From: Rhynchospora pubera
Lineage: Eukaryota > Streptophyta > Magnoliopsida > Poales > Cyperaceae
Assembly (NCBI GenBank): GCA_028095005.1
Contig: CM051460.1
Span: 15,671,501 to 15,735,500, forward strand
Length of the DNA stretch: 64,000 nucleotides
Direction of reading: 5' to 3'
In this document: piece after piece, positions 1-11,618 of the stretch
Layout: each line of letters begins with the position of its first letter
Numbering within the stretch: position 1 is the first letter of the stretch
Notes under the pieces: model-generated
Told to the model about the DNA's origin: nothing
Databases searched by the model: none
What the model saw: the letters and a program-made list of their open reading frames with translations, nothing else
Position numbers and translations under genes: made by a program

Positions 1-201
1 ATGCTATGGATAATATTGTGATTTGCCAAATATGAGATTCCACCATGATGTTACCTTTAATGTATTTGGGGCAGATTGTATTTGGATTAACTTCCTTTGA
101 TCTTTTGAAGGTAGGCTACCAATGGAGAACTTGAAAGCTGCTCGTATTCAAGATTTGAAAGAGGTTAGTATACTTTTGTTCACAACAATAGCGAGGTTCC
201 A

Positions 202-2537
202 TTGCTCCCGAGGCTTATATACAATATAACGTCTTATGATTTAACAAAATTGTTATTTACCATGGCAGTGTTGGAGAAGCCCTCACTTACGACCAAAGAT
301 AAGAAGAGTGAGACCCGAACAAGCGTGCTATTGAATATATTTCCATATAGCATTGCATCATGGCTAAGTCTGGAACAAGCAGCGCAGTGCAGCGAGGGAA
401 CACGGCTGGACACGGTGTATGAGATAGGTGAATTATTTGAGTTGGGAATTCAATTGTCATATTTGCTAACATTGCTTGGGCTCCTTGGAGCTGGAACCTT
501 CTTTGTCATTCGTCAAGTTCTCGTTAGACGGGAACTTGACCTTTCTGCGAAGGAATTGCAGGTAAGTTCTTACAATTTTTTATTAAAGGGTTGACTTGTA
601 TAAATTAACAAATGAGTAATAATTATCTTTTGTGCAATTTAATAATGAATCAAATCTGATTTAGCTGGAGAAAGATAAGAGTGGTTGATTATTAGAAATT
701 AAATTTGACTGGTCTATTGCAAATGTTAAGGTGTCAAGGATGTAGGTCAAAGACTAAAATATTTAAGCATTTCTCGTAAAGTTCTATTGAAGGCTAATTT
801 ATTTAGAAGTCGCTAAAATTCACTTTGTTCTACCAATTCGTCCCAGTTAAAGCTAGTGAACTTCTGATTCTTCTCAATTAGATCAATGGGTCATTTTTCC
901 ATTCAAAATTTAAATAACTAATGGAGTGTTGGGAGAACATGTCTCTGCCCTAGGTGGACAATGTTCTGTTCACATAAGCAACCTATTAGGTGGACAGTGT
1001 TGTGTTCACATAAGCAACCTGTTAATAAAGACATGCTTTTTTCTCAAGTGGATTGCAATCTTAACACTCCATTAGTTCTAAATTTAACATTGTGACTTGA
1101 TTGAGTGTGAAAATAATTCAGCAACTTTAGGAAACATACAAGAAGTCTGAGCTAATTTGTAATAGAGGACTTTGTTTAATCTCCTGGAAATGAACCCTTG
1201 TAAAATGAACTTTTTGTTGTATATTCTTCTTTTGTTTTTTTATTTTTGGGGTTGATGGGGATTGTTTGGTTTCATATCAGTACTGGATTGTTTGGTTTCC
1301 TGTCAGTGCTGATTGTTTTGCAATTTTGAGTTGGAAATATAGGAACAAGTGAGGAGTGGTGATGCATCAGCTACAGAATACTTTGAACTTGGAGCAGTAA
1401 TGCTGAGAAGAAAAGTTTACGCAGCAGCTATCAAGTATTTACGACAGGCAATTGAAAAGTGGGATAGAGATGATCAAGATCTTGCTCAGGTCCTTAACTT
1501 CTTACAATTACTGAATCTTCTTCCAATATACAAGTTAAAAAGGTACAGCAGGCTAAAAACAAATTATGTGAAAGTGTAAACAAGTATGGTAAATCAAAGG
1601 GATAATTTTGGCAATGTCTGTTACATTGGCCCATATTCTATTAAACAAACCTATATTTTTTTGGAGAAGCACCGATGCAACTCTTGGGTAGACAATGATA
1701 GTTATATGCAATTTAGCAACACCCTTCGTCGATTCCACCATAATCTCCACTAGCATAGATAAATAAAAAGGTGCAACACACAGCCTCAGCAAAAGTTACT
1801 ATACTGTATACAGGACGTCGGGACTTCAGGTACTGAACCTTACCAGTATAGTAAACTTTGGAAGTGAATCCTCTTCTGTTCCTTCTTGGCCGGAAGTTGT
1901 TTAATTGCAACTAATGAGGGAAAAAAACACCGTGTTTATGCAGTACCATACCAACTTTTAGTGAGTACAAGCTTATTGGCTCTTCTTTTTAAGACTAGCA
2001 ATGGATTCTGATCTAAAAAGAGGCATATCACAAGGAAAGAACATTAAAAACGCTAAGCACTGGGCAAATTAAAAATGTTAAGAATGCAATCATTTGACCT
2101 CCAATTTGCTGTTCAAATATCTACGGGGGATTTATTTTATCATATCGGCAACTCCTATACTCGTAAAATGATTGGTAAATCTTGTTGAGAATTGTGATGT
2201 TCCATTATCATATGGTTGATGCTCCTACCTAAGCACAACTCTCATCTTTAAACAGGTTTACAATGCACTTGGAGTTTGTTATGTGAGAGATGACAAGCTA
2301 GACAGAGGAATTCAACAATTGGAAAAAGCAGTGAAGCTTCAACCTGGCTATGTCACTGCATGGAACAACCTAGGAGATGCCTATGAGAAAAAGAAAGAGC
2401 TCAGATCTGCACTCAGGGCATTTGAAGAGGTTCTACTTTTTGACCCAAATAATAAAGTGGCAAGGCCGAGGGTAGATGAGTTGAGAAATAAGGTCACCAT
2501 GTATAAAGGAGTGTCTGTTAAATCAGAGGATCGGTGA
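202..2537 (+). CDS. PYG7: PYG7/Ycf37-like TPR protein, photosystem I assembly (3' part)
   Basis: Known role of the family: PYG7 (Ycf37 homologue) is a thylakoid-membrane TPR protein needed for photosystem I assembly or stability. Coding exons that I can join in phase: an exon ending at 561 (donor GTAAGT), 1343-1489, and 2256-2537 with TGA at 2535. The first exon encodes one hydrophobic membrane segment (GIQLSYLLTLLGLLGAGTFF) followed by the conserved stretch RRELDLSAKELQ. The other two exons carry TPR motifs, including VYNALGVCYVRDDKLDRG and VTAWNNLGDAYEKKKEL, and a basic C-terminus. The left edge is uncertain: 202 is only the upstream limit of the open frame, and the true acceptor may be near 265-290. 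The transit-peptide exon or exons lie upstream, possibly including about 122-163. Confidence is high for family and the last two exons, low for the 5' end. Confidence 0.85.
916..1077. mobile_element. small MITE in PYG7 intron, containing a 36-bp tandem repeat
   Basis: The ends are a perfect 15-bp inverted repeat (AACTAATGGAGTGTT at 916-930, its complement at 1063-1077). Inside is a two-copy tandem repeat of 36 bp (951-986 and 987-1022, both starting TAGGTGGACA). The whole lies in the intron between 561 and 1343. Target-site duplication and superfamily are not clear. Confidence 0.6.
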
Positions 2538-4271
2538 CTTGGAGATATGATTTGGTTTGGGTTCGTTAGTGTTGTATTTTTGGAATTTAGATTTGGTTGT
2601 GGTTACTTAGTGTTGGAATTTAGATTTGGATCGGTGTTTCAGCTATATTTTTGGATTTGTATTTATTGAGCTGATGATGGAATGTGTGCTTAAAGGAACC
2701 TTTTAGCCTTATATGCTCAAATAGTAAATGTCACAAGTTGGTTGTGGATTTACGGCTGGTGCGCTTAGAATTGACGTAAGATGTGACATGCATCGACTTT
2801 AGATATTTGTAAAATGCAAGATCTTAAAGATCAATACTCTAGTAAGAGAATAAAAGAACAAAGATATTGTCCTTTCATAGTCATTGTTGTTAAATAGTTA
2901 AAAATGGGGAAAATTAAATAAATCAGTTAATCTCTAAAAAAATCATATAATATTCCTAACCATCCATTTACTCGTTCATAGTTCGTCTGTTGCGAAATAG
3001 TTAAAATGCAAAAGGTCGATAAAACTCAAAATCTATGGGTGTGTTTGGTAGGGGTTGAATAAGCCTTATTCAGAATAAGGGCTTATTCAACCCCTTATTT
3101 TAATACCAGCATTATGTTAGAACAAAAGTGAATAAGAGTGAGGGGAGAGAAACTATATGCTTATTCCAACATCTTATTCAATGTGCATCCAAACACGAAT
3201 TCCTATCCGGTGCCGCACGGTACCATGTCGCGCACCAATCCGAGCCGTACGATCCGATTTTGAAGGTTAGATATTTTTCGGGCCTTACAATCTGGTTACA
3301 TGCACAGAGCTCCCTCATCCATTAGATTTAATCTGGACGGTCTGGATTTCTGCGCTGCACGGTGCCGCGCGGCACATGATTTGGTTTCTCCAAACACACC
3401 CAATATTCTTCGAACATGCAATTGCAAAACATTTTGGTGCAGCAAGAAAAATGTTTGTCAAGATATTAATAAATTATAAGACCTTTTGAAGTCCATAGTG
3501 TAAATATTTTATACCGCATAAGAACATTATGTCTAGATATTTGTGAAGTTCGACCTCCAAAATTCGTACACAGATTATTAATTCGTATAATCACCTTTAC
3601 CTAATTTAGTGAAAGGAAAGTCAGTTAATTAAAAAAAATTAAAATTTTTTAATTTATGATAAAAGTTATCAAGTGGAAACTTTGTAAGTTTATAATTGCT
3701 GTAATTTCAAAATATTTGCAATTGGAGTTCAGATTAAAAAAGTAATAAAAAAGGAATAGCGTGCAGTCTATTGCAATAATTTTGTAGATGTTTGCAATTC
3801 GGACATCAATAATTTATTAAAAATGCTGGTGACTGTGGTGAGTTCAGGATACTGTTTAGATCTAGAATTTTATAATTTTTTTACAGCAATAATCCAAACA
3901 CGTGTTTTTCTTTGCAAAAATCTGACTTTCATCAGGATCTATACTTATCCAGCCTTTTCATAAGGTTCTTTTGACCGTTTCGAATTTATATTATTGAAGT
4001 AATCTCGTTGAATCTTTTTAAAAAAGAAATCAGTAAACATAATGTCCTCGTTCCAGGGTAGACCCCATGATTTCACATAACCTGACGTGTGTTTAATTTT
4101 ATACAAGTAACAATGATTAAGTGCGTATAACTTCCCAGCCTATGTCAAAGATTTAAGATTTTTTAAGAAAAAATGATTAACTGCAAAAAAAAAAATGATA
4201 TTTGTTCTTTAAAATAGAACACCATTCATGTCATCTTTTGTAAATGGAAGCCTATTCCTTTACTTCTTTTA
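2538..4271. other. intergenic DNA after PYG7
   Basis: No convincing gene. The first few hundred bases are probably the PYG7 3' UTR. A segment at about 3037-3405 starts with GGGTGTGTTTGG and ends with CCAAACACACCC, so it looks like a MITE or other TIR element. Its interior is unusually GC-rich and contains GGTGCCGC/GCACGGTGCC stretches. The rest is AT-rich and featureless to me. Confidence 0.4.
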
Positions 4272-4746
4272 GGCTCCGTTTGGATAGGTGTGTAGGCCTG
4301 TCAGTATTAACAACAGTTCCGCTGTTCCGTTCAGTTCCGTCGAAACGGAACGTTAAATGAAAGCTGAAATGGATTCTGTTTTCAGAAACGGAACGGAAAC
4401 GGAACCGGAATTTGTTAACGTAAATGGAATGAAATACGGAAATGGGCTGAAATCAATAGGAAATATGAGGCGGAACGTTAAATGGAACAGAAATTTGTTA
4501 CGTTTGTCGAAACGGAACGGAAATGAAACAGCCATTTCGTTCCGTTACCGAAACGGAACATTAAATGAAAATGGCTATTCCGTTTCCATCTCTAACGTTT
4601 GACAGGTATATAGGTGTGGGAAGAAGGGAAGAAGTGGGAAGAAGTATTGGGAAGTGTGTAACTTTGTGAAGAGTTTGGATTGTTTATATTTTTTTTTCTT
4701 CTCTTCTTCCTTCTTCCTCTTCTTCTTCTTGCATCCAAACAGAGCC
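4272..4746. mobile_element. MITE with GGCTCCGTTTGGAT ends, interrupted by a hAT MITE
   Basis: The left end reads GGCTCCGTTTGGAT and the right end is its near-complement ATCCAAACAGAGCC. Its body (GGGAAGAAGTATTGGGAAG, TTGTGAAGAGTTTG) recurs in the uninterrupted copy at 26476-26600 and partly at 50062-50237. This copy was interrupted by a second element at 4293-4610. Confidence 0.7.
4293..4610. mobile_element. hAT-type MITE (family also at 23774), nested
   Basis: It begins TAGGCCTGTCAG and ends TTTGACAGGTATA, and it is flanked by a perfect 8-bp direct repeat TAGGTGTG (4285-4292 and 4611-4618). An 8-bp duplication is the hallmark of hAT elements. The interior repeats short motifs such as GAAACGGAACG many times in both orientations, a subterminal-repeat pattern seen in hAT elements. 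The right end is more diverged than in the copy at 23774-24044. Confidence 0.8.
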
Positions 4747-4827
4747 TTATATTTAGTTTTTTTGTAAGTTTAACACCGTTCTAAAAACTATTTTTATATT
4801 TAATGAAGTTAAAGCTGTGGTAATCGG

Positions 4828-4996
4828 GATTGCTTAGCGCACTCCTGCTTTTGCAAAACACTCCCATTAAAGTGAAAAGACCAAAATATTCTTAATTTCA
4901 TGATTTTGATGTGTAAACAGCTGATGATATTTGGATTTTCACTTTAAAGTTGGGAGTATTTTTCACAAAGAGGAGTGTTGTGAGCAATTTCCCTGG
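4828..4996. mobile_element. inverted-repeat MITE, about 170 bp
   Basis: The left arm (GGGATTGCTTAGCGCACTCC, then ACACTCCCATTAAAGTGAAAA) pairs with the right arm (TTTTCACTTTAAAGTTGGGAG, then GTTGTGAGCAATTTCCC) across almost the full length. No coding content. Superfamily not determined. Confidence 0.55.
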
Positions 4997-6830
4997 TAAT
5001 CATCACCTGACCAAAAAAAAGGGAAAAAATGTCGTTGATCAAGTGTAATTTCAGCCTTGATTTGGATATTAACCGGTCTAAATTTCTCAAGGACTCTTCA
5101 TTTGCCCAGCCCAAAACAACTTTATGGTTTAAATACATAAAAAAAAAATAACTTGACGAGCCAGGCATGGAAGCTATAAAGAGCATCTTATACAAACGAG
5201 ATCCATACAATTGTCAAAGCTTGATTAGTACACGAGGTGATCTCAATGAAACTTTACACTGTACATAATCAAAGGACTAAGAAAACCTATTCATTTGCAT
5301 CATTGGATATGCAGAGAAGAGATCACGAGAGAGAGAGAAAGAGAAAAACGGTGTCAGCAAAAGGAGAGGAAGCTTGCCTCCCAGTATTCTTACAAAACTG
5401 CCAAAGTATAAAGTGGTTGCCTCTTTTATTTCTCTCTTTATGCAGGCCCTATTGTGTCATGCCTACCTCACCATGTAACCTCTTTTGTTGATTGCTTTTG
5501 CCTATCATCTCTTTTCACAGTTTTCTGAGGCTGTCTGATTAGTCAGTCCATTTTCCTTTTTACGTTCCTGTTGGTTTTTGGTTGCATTAATTGACAGGTT
5601 CATTCCAAGTTTAAGAACCAAGAATTCGTTTGCATGAGAAGGGATGATTTAAAGCCAAATTTCAGTTTAATTACAAAGCAAATTTTGGGTGTGTATTGCA
5701 TCATTTGCATAGTGAACCAAGGAAGAACTATCATGTATCGTCAACATGGACATAGAGTTTGCTTTGATTATTCGGATTTAGAGACAAAATTTCAGTTCGG
5801 AATTGTTGGCTTGATATAACGCGAACCTTCCTCTTAAGTTAAGTTGGGAAAAAAAATATCATATAACGCGAACCTTTTAGGATCTGTCCGGTCTTATAAC
5901 ACGGAAATTCCGATCAAATAAAATAAATTTCACTAAACCCGATCAAAGAATTTTAATTAATAACATGGAAATTCCAGAGAATTCTAATAAAAAAAAACTC
6001 ATTCTAATCAGAGCCTAAATGATTTCAATATTAATTTTACTAAATTATTTCATCTATCACTTCAGTCATGACAAGATTGAACATTGTAAAGTTAATAAGT
6101 TTATTTTTCTTCAACTTTAAATGTTTTGTTTAAAAATATCACATTTATCATTTAACACAAGCTACTTAATGGCTCTTTAAATCCATGCCTTATATTTCGT
6201 TGAGGACACTCTTTGTGCTCCAAAAATTGTGCTACATTGAATATACCACAAACAAATGTCACGGGAGAACTAGACCTAGTAGGCTATCCTATCACCCTGG
6301 TCTACCCTTCTTGGATCCAACCTTTATAGAGCTTCTAAACAACTAAGTATGATCGAACGGCTCAGATGCATCTTATCCTCATCGGCTGGTTTACTCTAGT
6401 CTTTGGAACTCTAAAAGGAATATTATCTTCACTCTCTTTAATCAGAGTAGCAGTTCCCAAAAGACTTTAATTATTGTTTTTTAATGAACCTTCAAACCAC
6501 ATGCAGGTGCCCATTTCATCTCAGACTTTAATTACAGAACTAACCCAACAGGTTCCTCCTCTTCTGTCATGCTAACAGCTAATATCATGATATTTTCATG
6601 CAATTATCCTCTCCAGTACAAAACTTATAGCTCCATTATATTTTCTGAAACAAAGGAGATTAATGTACACATCAGCTTGATAGTTTAAATTAGCTTATTG
6701 AAGGATATGATGGTCTATGGTTCAATCATTATTGAAACTAGACGAAAGTATATTAGTTAATGAAAAAGGAAGGACAGAACCAATTCGAGAAAGCCAATTT
6801 GATAATAATAATTCTACATATATATATATA
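4997..6830. other. intergenic DNA, no supported gene
   Basis: AT-rich sequence with short open frames only (about 5237-5491 and 5634-5819). None resembles a protein family I recognise, and none joins across splice sites into anything conserved. A GAGA-rich patch lies near 5328-5345. Confidence 0.35.
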
Positions 6831-7234
6831 GAGTTTAGCTACGGTGAGTCGCGACTCACGGACCCTCCGGTGAGTCGCGACCAATACTCCTAAATCTAGA
6901 TCAAAATGACCGATCCAAACCGTCCAATATGATCTCCCTATTGAAATCTCCGTGCAAACCAAATTTTTTATTTTTTCGAAATTTTTAAGTATTTTTTTCG
7001 GATTTTTAAAAACTGATGTTTTTGAATGGTTCAGAACCAATTAGATTAACGATTTTCTAAAAATTCAAAAAAATACTTAAAAATTTCGAAAAAATGAAAA
7101 ATTTGGTCTACATGGAGATTTCAATAGGGAGATCATATTGGACGGTTTGGATCGGTCATTTTGATCTAGATCTAGGAGGTTTGGTCGCGACTCACCGGAG
7201 GGTCCGTGAGTCGCGACTCACCGTAGCTAAACTC
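6831..7234. mobile_element. palindromic (TA)n-inserted MITE, family A copy 1
   Basis: A nearly full-length hairpin of 404 bp. It starts GAGTTTAGCTACGGTGAG and ends with the complement CTCACCGTAGCTAAACTC, flanked by TATATA tracts. A palindrome GTGAGTCGCGACTCAC lies about 12 bp inside each end. The arms carry a core (GATCCAAACCGTCCAATATG, then TATTGAAATCTCCGTGCAAA) shared with the other families here. Related copies: 30762-31165 and 36904-37314. No coding capacity. Confidence 0.85.
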
Positions 7235-7250
7235 TATATATATATATATA

Positions 7251-7660
7251 GAGTAAATCTATTGTGAACCATGGTTCATATAAGGTTCCGTGCACCATGA
7301 CCGTTTTTGGTCGGTGGTTTCACAAATGGTCAAATCTAATTTAAGCAACCCAATCTATATATTGAAATCTCATAGCAAACAAAATTTTACAATTTTTGAA
7401 ATTTTTTTACTATTTTTTTCGAATTTTTTAACACTTGCCATTTTTGGCTATAAATATACTAATTTATAGGCCAAAAATGGCAAGTTTTAAAAAATTCGAA
7501 AAAAATAGTAAAAAATTTTAAAAAATTGTAAAATTTTGTTTGTTATGAGATTTCAATATGTAGATTGAATTGGTTGATTTAGATTTGTCAATTTGCAAAA
7601 TCACCGATCAAACGGTCGTGGTGCACGGAGCGCTCTATGCATCATGGTTCACAATAGATT

Positions 7661-7663
<3 letters not shown>
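7251..7663. mobile_element. palindromic (TA)n-inserted MITE, family D
   Basis: A full-length hairpin beginning GAGTAAATCTATTGTGAACC and ending GGTTCACAATAGATTTAC, placed between TA tracts only 16 bp from the preceding family-A element. The palindrome TGAACCATGGTTCA lies just inside the left end. The core TATTGAAATCTCATAGCAAA is shared with the other families. A degenerate relative lies at about 45228-45560. Confidence 0.8.

Positions 7664-7712
<49 letters not shown>
7664..7712. repeat. (TA)n microsatellite
   Basis: An uninterrupted AT dinucleotide run next to the family-D element. It is the type of target in which most palindromic elements of this window sit. Confidence 0.9.
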
Positions 7713-7715
<3 letters not shown>

Positions 7716-10487
7716 GGCACTAGCCACTGGTTGCTACTTTTGGCTATAAAACATTTTGCATTTCTAGTTAGTAAAAACTTAACTGAATTATACATGACGT
7801 GAGCAATATGTGAGTTCATAAGAAAATTTTATTAAGACCTCATAGAAAGAAATTAGATACCAAATAGCAGTGATGGAACTTTCCAAAATAAAGTAACAAC
7901 TTGAAGCACTTGGCCTTCTTTCCCATTACCATATTATTCTCTTATTGATATTATTCTTGTGTCTTTTTTATATTATAACTTTGGGTCTCTCATGATCACA
8001 TTTTAGTGAAACCATTTTTAATTAATAAGATTGTATTCATATATATAATTACAGACTGTGTTGCACTTAGTTATGAAATGCCTTGTGCGAACTGGAGAAC
8101 TGAACAATTGGATGGATTGTTTTTCAATTTTTACATGTTTTTCTCTCCTTGGTAGGTTGCACCGAGCACGCGTGTTTCTCGATTTGTGTGCGAAATCACA
8201 ACCGTCCAAAGGAGCCGATCGGAGATCTGCACGAATTACGAAGCATGCAGGTGACGACAACAGAGAAAAGGCAAAACGTAGTCAAAAGTTTGGTCTCTTT
8301 TGCAGGAATTTAATTCGCTTCGTATTCCGGCATTTTGGATTTTTTCGGCTGTTGGGTTTTGCACCGTTCGTTAGATGTTTCTTAGCTGCACTCGGTTTAT
8401 ACTTTATACACTACTAATTAAGGGAAATCATAAGGTACCATCAAATTATTGCAATTTATTTTTTATATTTTTTAATATTACAAATTCATATTATTAATTT
8501 TATTTTTTTATATTAATTTGTCATAGTTAAAAGTTTATATTTTTAGAATTTATTTTATACTAGATTATGATATTGCAGCATAAACTTAACAAAGTTAATC
8601 AGTCACATTTAATTAAGATCATCTTTTTTATAATTCTGGATCTTGTTCGAAACGAATTTGACGTAAAATGAGTACCATACACTCGTCTTATTAAAGAAAG
8701 ATAATGTAAAATGATTTCAGTTCTGAATTTTTTAATATAAGTACAAGAAGTAACGCCATCGTAATATAGTTTGGTTTGGAACTTTAGCTCCAAAACACGC
8801 ACCCAACAATTAATGTTATGCATTGTTTTAAGATTCGTATTAAATTTTTGAATGTGTATCAAAATCTCTCTCAAATATCAAGAGTGTGGCTCAAAGGCAG
8901 TCTGATTTAGACTTGAGAATAAGCACCATATATAATTCTGTTTGTAAATTATAATTCTATATTCGTTGTATTTTGATCGGTAATTGTTTCTTAACAAACC
9001 TTTGATTCTGTTTGTAAATTATAATTTCTATTCGTTGTATTTTGGTTTCTAAATTCCTAACAAACCTTTGATGTGTTCTTCGGAGGCAATGGGACTGGGT
9101 ATATATTCTTGTGGAGGATAATGTAAAATAATTATTATATTATTTTTATTAAGATTGCAATTAATCATAAATGCCATATAAATAATGTTATCATTAAAAT
9201 TAGACCACACATATTTTATTATTAATATATAATTATTATTATCGTTACATATTTTTATAATATATATTTATTACTGATGAATACGACTATTGTCATGGTC
9301 GTTATCATCGTTATATTTGAAACTATGATCGTCATTAATAGAAAGAATCGGGCTACATTTATTATTGATGAATACGACTACTTTCAAAAATTATGTTTGA
9401 ACAATTCGATTTAATTCACATGCTTAAATTTTGTAGAAATCAAAATTTATATTTATTAATATTTTCTACAAAATAGCGATTAAGTCCATCAGACGCCTGC
9501 GTGTTTGTGGGACGTTCGATCTGTTTTACTTTTCATTTCTTGAAATTTTTTCTGTTGCATTGGCACTGCAACCAAACATGCACCATGCCTCTGCCACAGA
9601 TAAAGAGACTAAGAGCAGCAACCCGCTAAGATCTTCTCAATTGAATCCTTTTTTCCAAATAACCAGACTCATACATTTTTTTTTTTTTTTGACCTTTTTG
9701 AGGTTGGACTCATAGCATGCGCCATTGATGTGCAGCCGCGTGGTGTAGCCTCTTGGGACTGATTTGTGCTTCTCTCCGTAGTGTACTAATTAGTGATTTT
9801 TTTCCCCTCTCCACATCACCAATGCATCCAATTATAATCATGATTCATACAGTGTTTCTGCCTTTTTACATTAGCAAGTAAAAGTAAGAGTAAATTATTG
9901 ATTTTTTTAAAAAGTAAGAGTAAATTATTACTCCACTTTTCATGTATAAAAAAAATAGATGATTAAGGCGGAATCGAGATGAAGCGCCTTCACAAAACTA
10001 GTTTTTACATCATCTTCTTATTTTACTACAATAAAAAAAGCTAATTTTTTAAAATGATTTACTTCATCGAAACTTTATTTCACTTGTCAATACCCATGCA
10101 TAAAATGAACAAGAAAACTATATAACTTAAATAACTATCAAAACAATTTGAATACAACCGAGTAAAGATTCAAGCATGAATAATTCTTTCACGTGTTTCC
10201 TTCCAAAATATCAATCAATATTCAGTAATAATCGGAATCTCATATTAGAACAATGAAGTACTTCAAAATTACAATAAATTAAATTTGGCCCCATATTTCA
10301 TACAATTGATGAATTGATCCATCATCATATAATTTTGAACTCGGGATCTTTAACATCTTTTCATTTAACTGGTCTTGAGCTATACTTTACAAAGAACAAA
10401 ACTAATTCGGATCTAACTTCCCATTAGCAATTTATTTTAAAACTTAAGTTCGCTGGCTAACTCCATCAATATTACCTATGATCCAAA
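7713..10487. other. intergenic DNA with a 70-bp tandem repeat
   Basis: No convincing gene. The open frame at 8058-8417 (119 aa) matches nothing I recognise. A two-copy tandem repeat lies at 8935-9004 and 9005-9070; both copies start ATTCTGTTTGTAAATTATAA and end AACAAACCTTTG. Confidence 0.4.
8935..9070. repeat. tandem duplication, two units of about 66-70 bp
   Basis: Unit one is 8935-9004 and unit two 9005-9070. Start and end sequences are identical, with a small difference in the middle (ATCGGTAATTG against GTTTCTAAATTC). Confidence 0.75.
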
Positions 10488-11266
10488 TAGGGCTTAAAAT
10501 GAAACCCGTTACCCAATCCGTACCGCATTCGATAAGACATGTATGAATAAAGTTTTATTTTTGTTAAGTTAACGGGTACGGATATAGGTAAGAAAAATTT
10601 CGTTAATTTAACGGGTAAGGATACGGGTAAAAAAACTATTACGTACTCATTTTTATAACGGGTAATTGCCACAAATAAAAAGATACAATTACATGATATA
10701 CATATGGCATCTTACTTGCATGATTGGTAAAAAAATATTACTAGATTTTATTTAAGATGTTGTATAATTATTTCCTACGGAAAAAAAAACCAAAAATATT
10801 TCGCCGACTCGCCGTCATTGATTGTTGCAGTCTTGTGAAAACTGAAAAGCCATTCTTTCTCGTAAAAACTGAAAATAGATTTTTTTTTTTCTTCTTCACT
10901 TCTCACCCTATGTTGTTTCTTCATTTATATATATATTTTTTCTCACATGACTCTTCATATACTTTTTTTTAGTGATATTTGACATCAGAAGAAATTCTAT
11001 GATTTTGTTATATTTAATTAAAGAATTATGTAATGTTGCACTCTATTAATATACTTATTGATTATTGATATAATTTATTTATCTAAAGTGTATAATTTTT
11101 ATTGTATTATTCATTTTATACCGTTATCGTATCCGTACCGTTAATTCTTAATGGATGCGAGAAAGGTACGGATAAAGTTAATTTTTAACGGATACAAATA
11201 AAGAAAATTTTAACGGATGCGAATATAGAAATACCTTCTACTGTACCGTAACCACCGACAGTCCTG
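10488..11266. mobile_element. probable hAT-like non-autonomous element
   Basis: The candidate target-site duplication is GATCCAAA (10480-10487) against CATCCAAA (11267-11274), 7 of 8 matching. The left end is TAGGGCTTAAAATG and the right end CCGACAGTCCTG, which are hAT-like but only weakly complementary. Subterminal regions repeat TAACGGGTACGGATA-like motifs on the left and GGTACGGAT-like motifs on the right, like the repeat-rich hAT MITEs elsewhere in the window. No transposase is visible. Confidence 0.5.
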
Positions 11267-11349
11267 CATCCAAAAGCTAAAATTTAGTCAACATTTTTAA
11301 ATAACATGATCCAAACATTATTAAACATACCTTACTATTTACTCATTGT

Positions 11350-11603
11350 TTTTTAGTTATTGTTATTAACTGGTTCAATTACCTCCGGTCCCATGCTGAC
11401 GTGTGGGGTTGATTGTATTGATTCATCACTGTACAAAAGGAGCTCCGACAGTGACGTCACGATGCATGCCAACTGCTGCTCAAACTGGAGACTGGGGACC
11501 ACCATCCCGGGATTTCCTCCGCATTGTAGGGACCATCCTCCAGTCTCCTCCTGGACAGGTGTCAGCTTTATGTGGCCCAATTAATTTATCTTTATTACAT
11601 GTT
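11350..11603. other. GC-rich unclassified segment before the LINE
   Basis: About 230 bp markedly richer in GC than its surroundings, open in several frames. It contains a short inverted repeat (TGGAGACTGGGGACCA against GGACCATCCTCCAGTCTCC). I recognise no protein. It could be a fragment of an older element. Confidence 0.3.
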
Positions 11604-11618
11604 AAAAGAAAAGAATGT

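Noticed and set aside
7593..7802. Small open frame with (IY)n run
   Set aside because: Translation of the TA microsatellite and MITE end.
8058..8417. 119-codon open frame
   Set aside because: No recognisable family, no consistent splice partners, low-complexity C-terminal half; likely chance.
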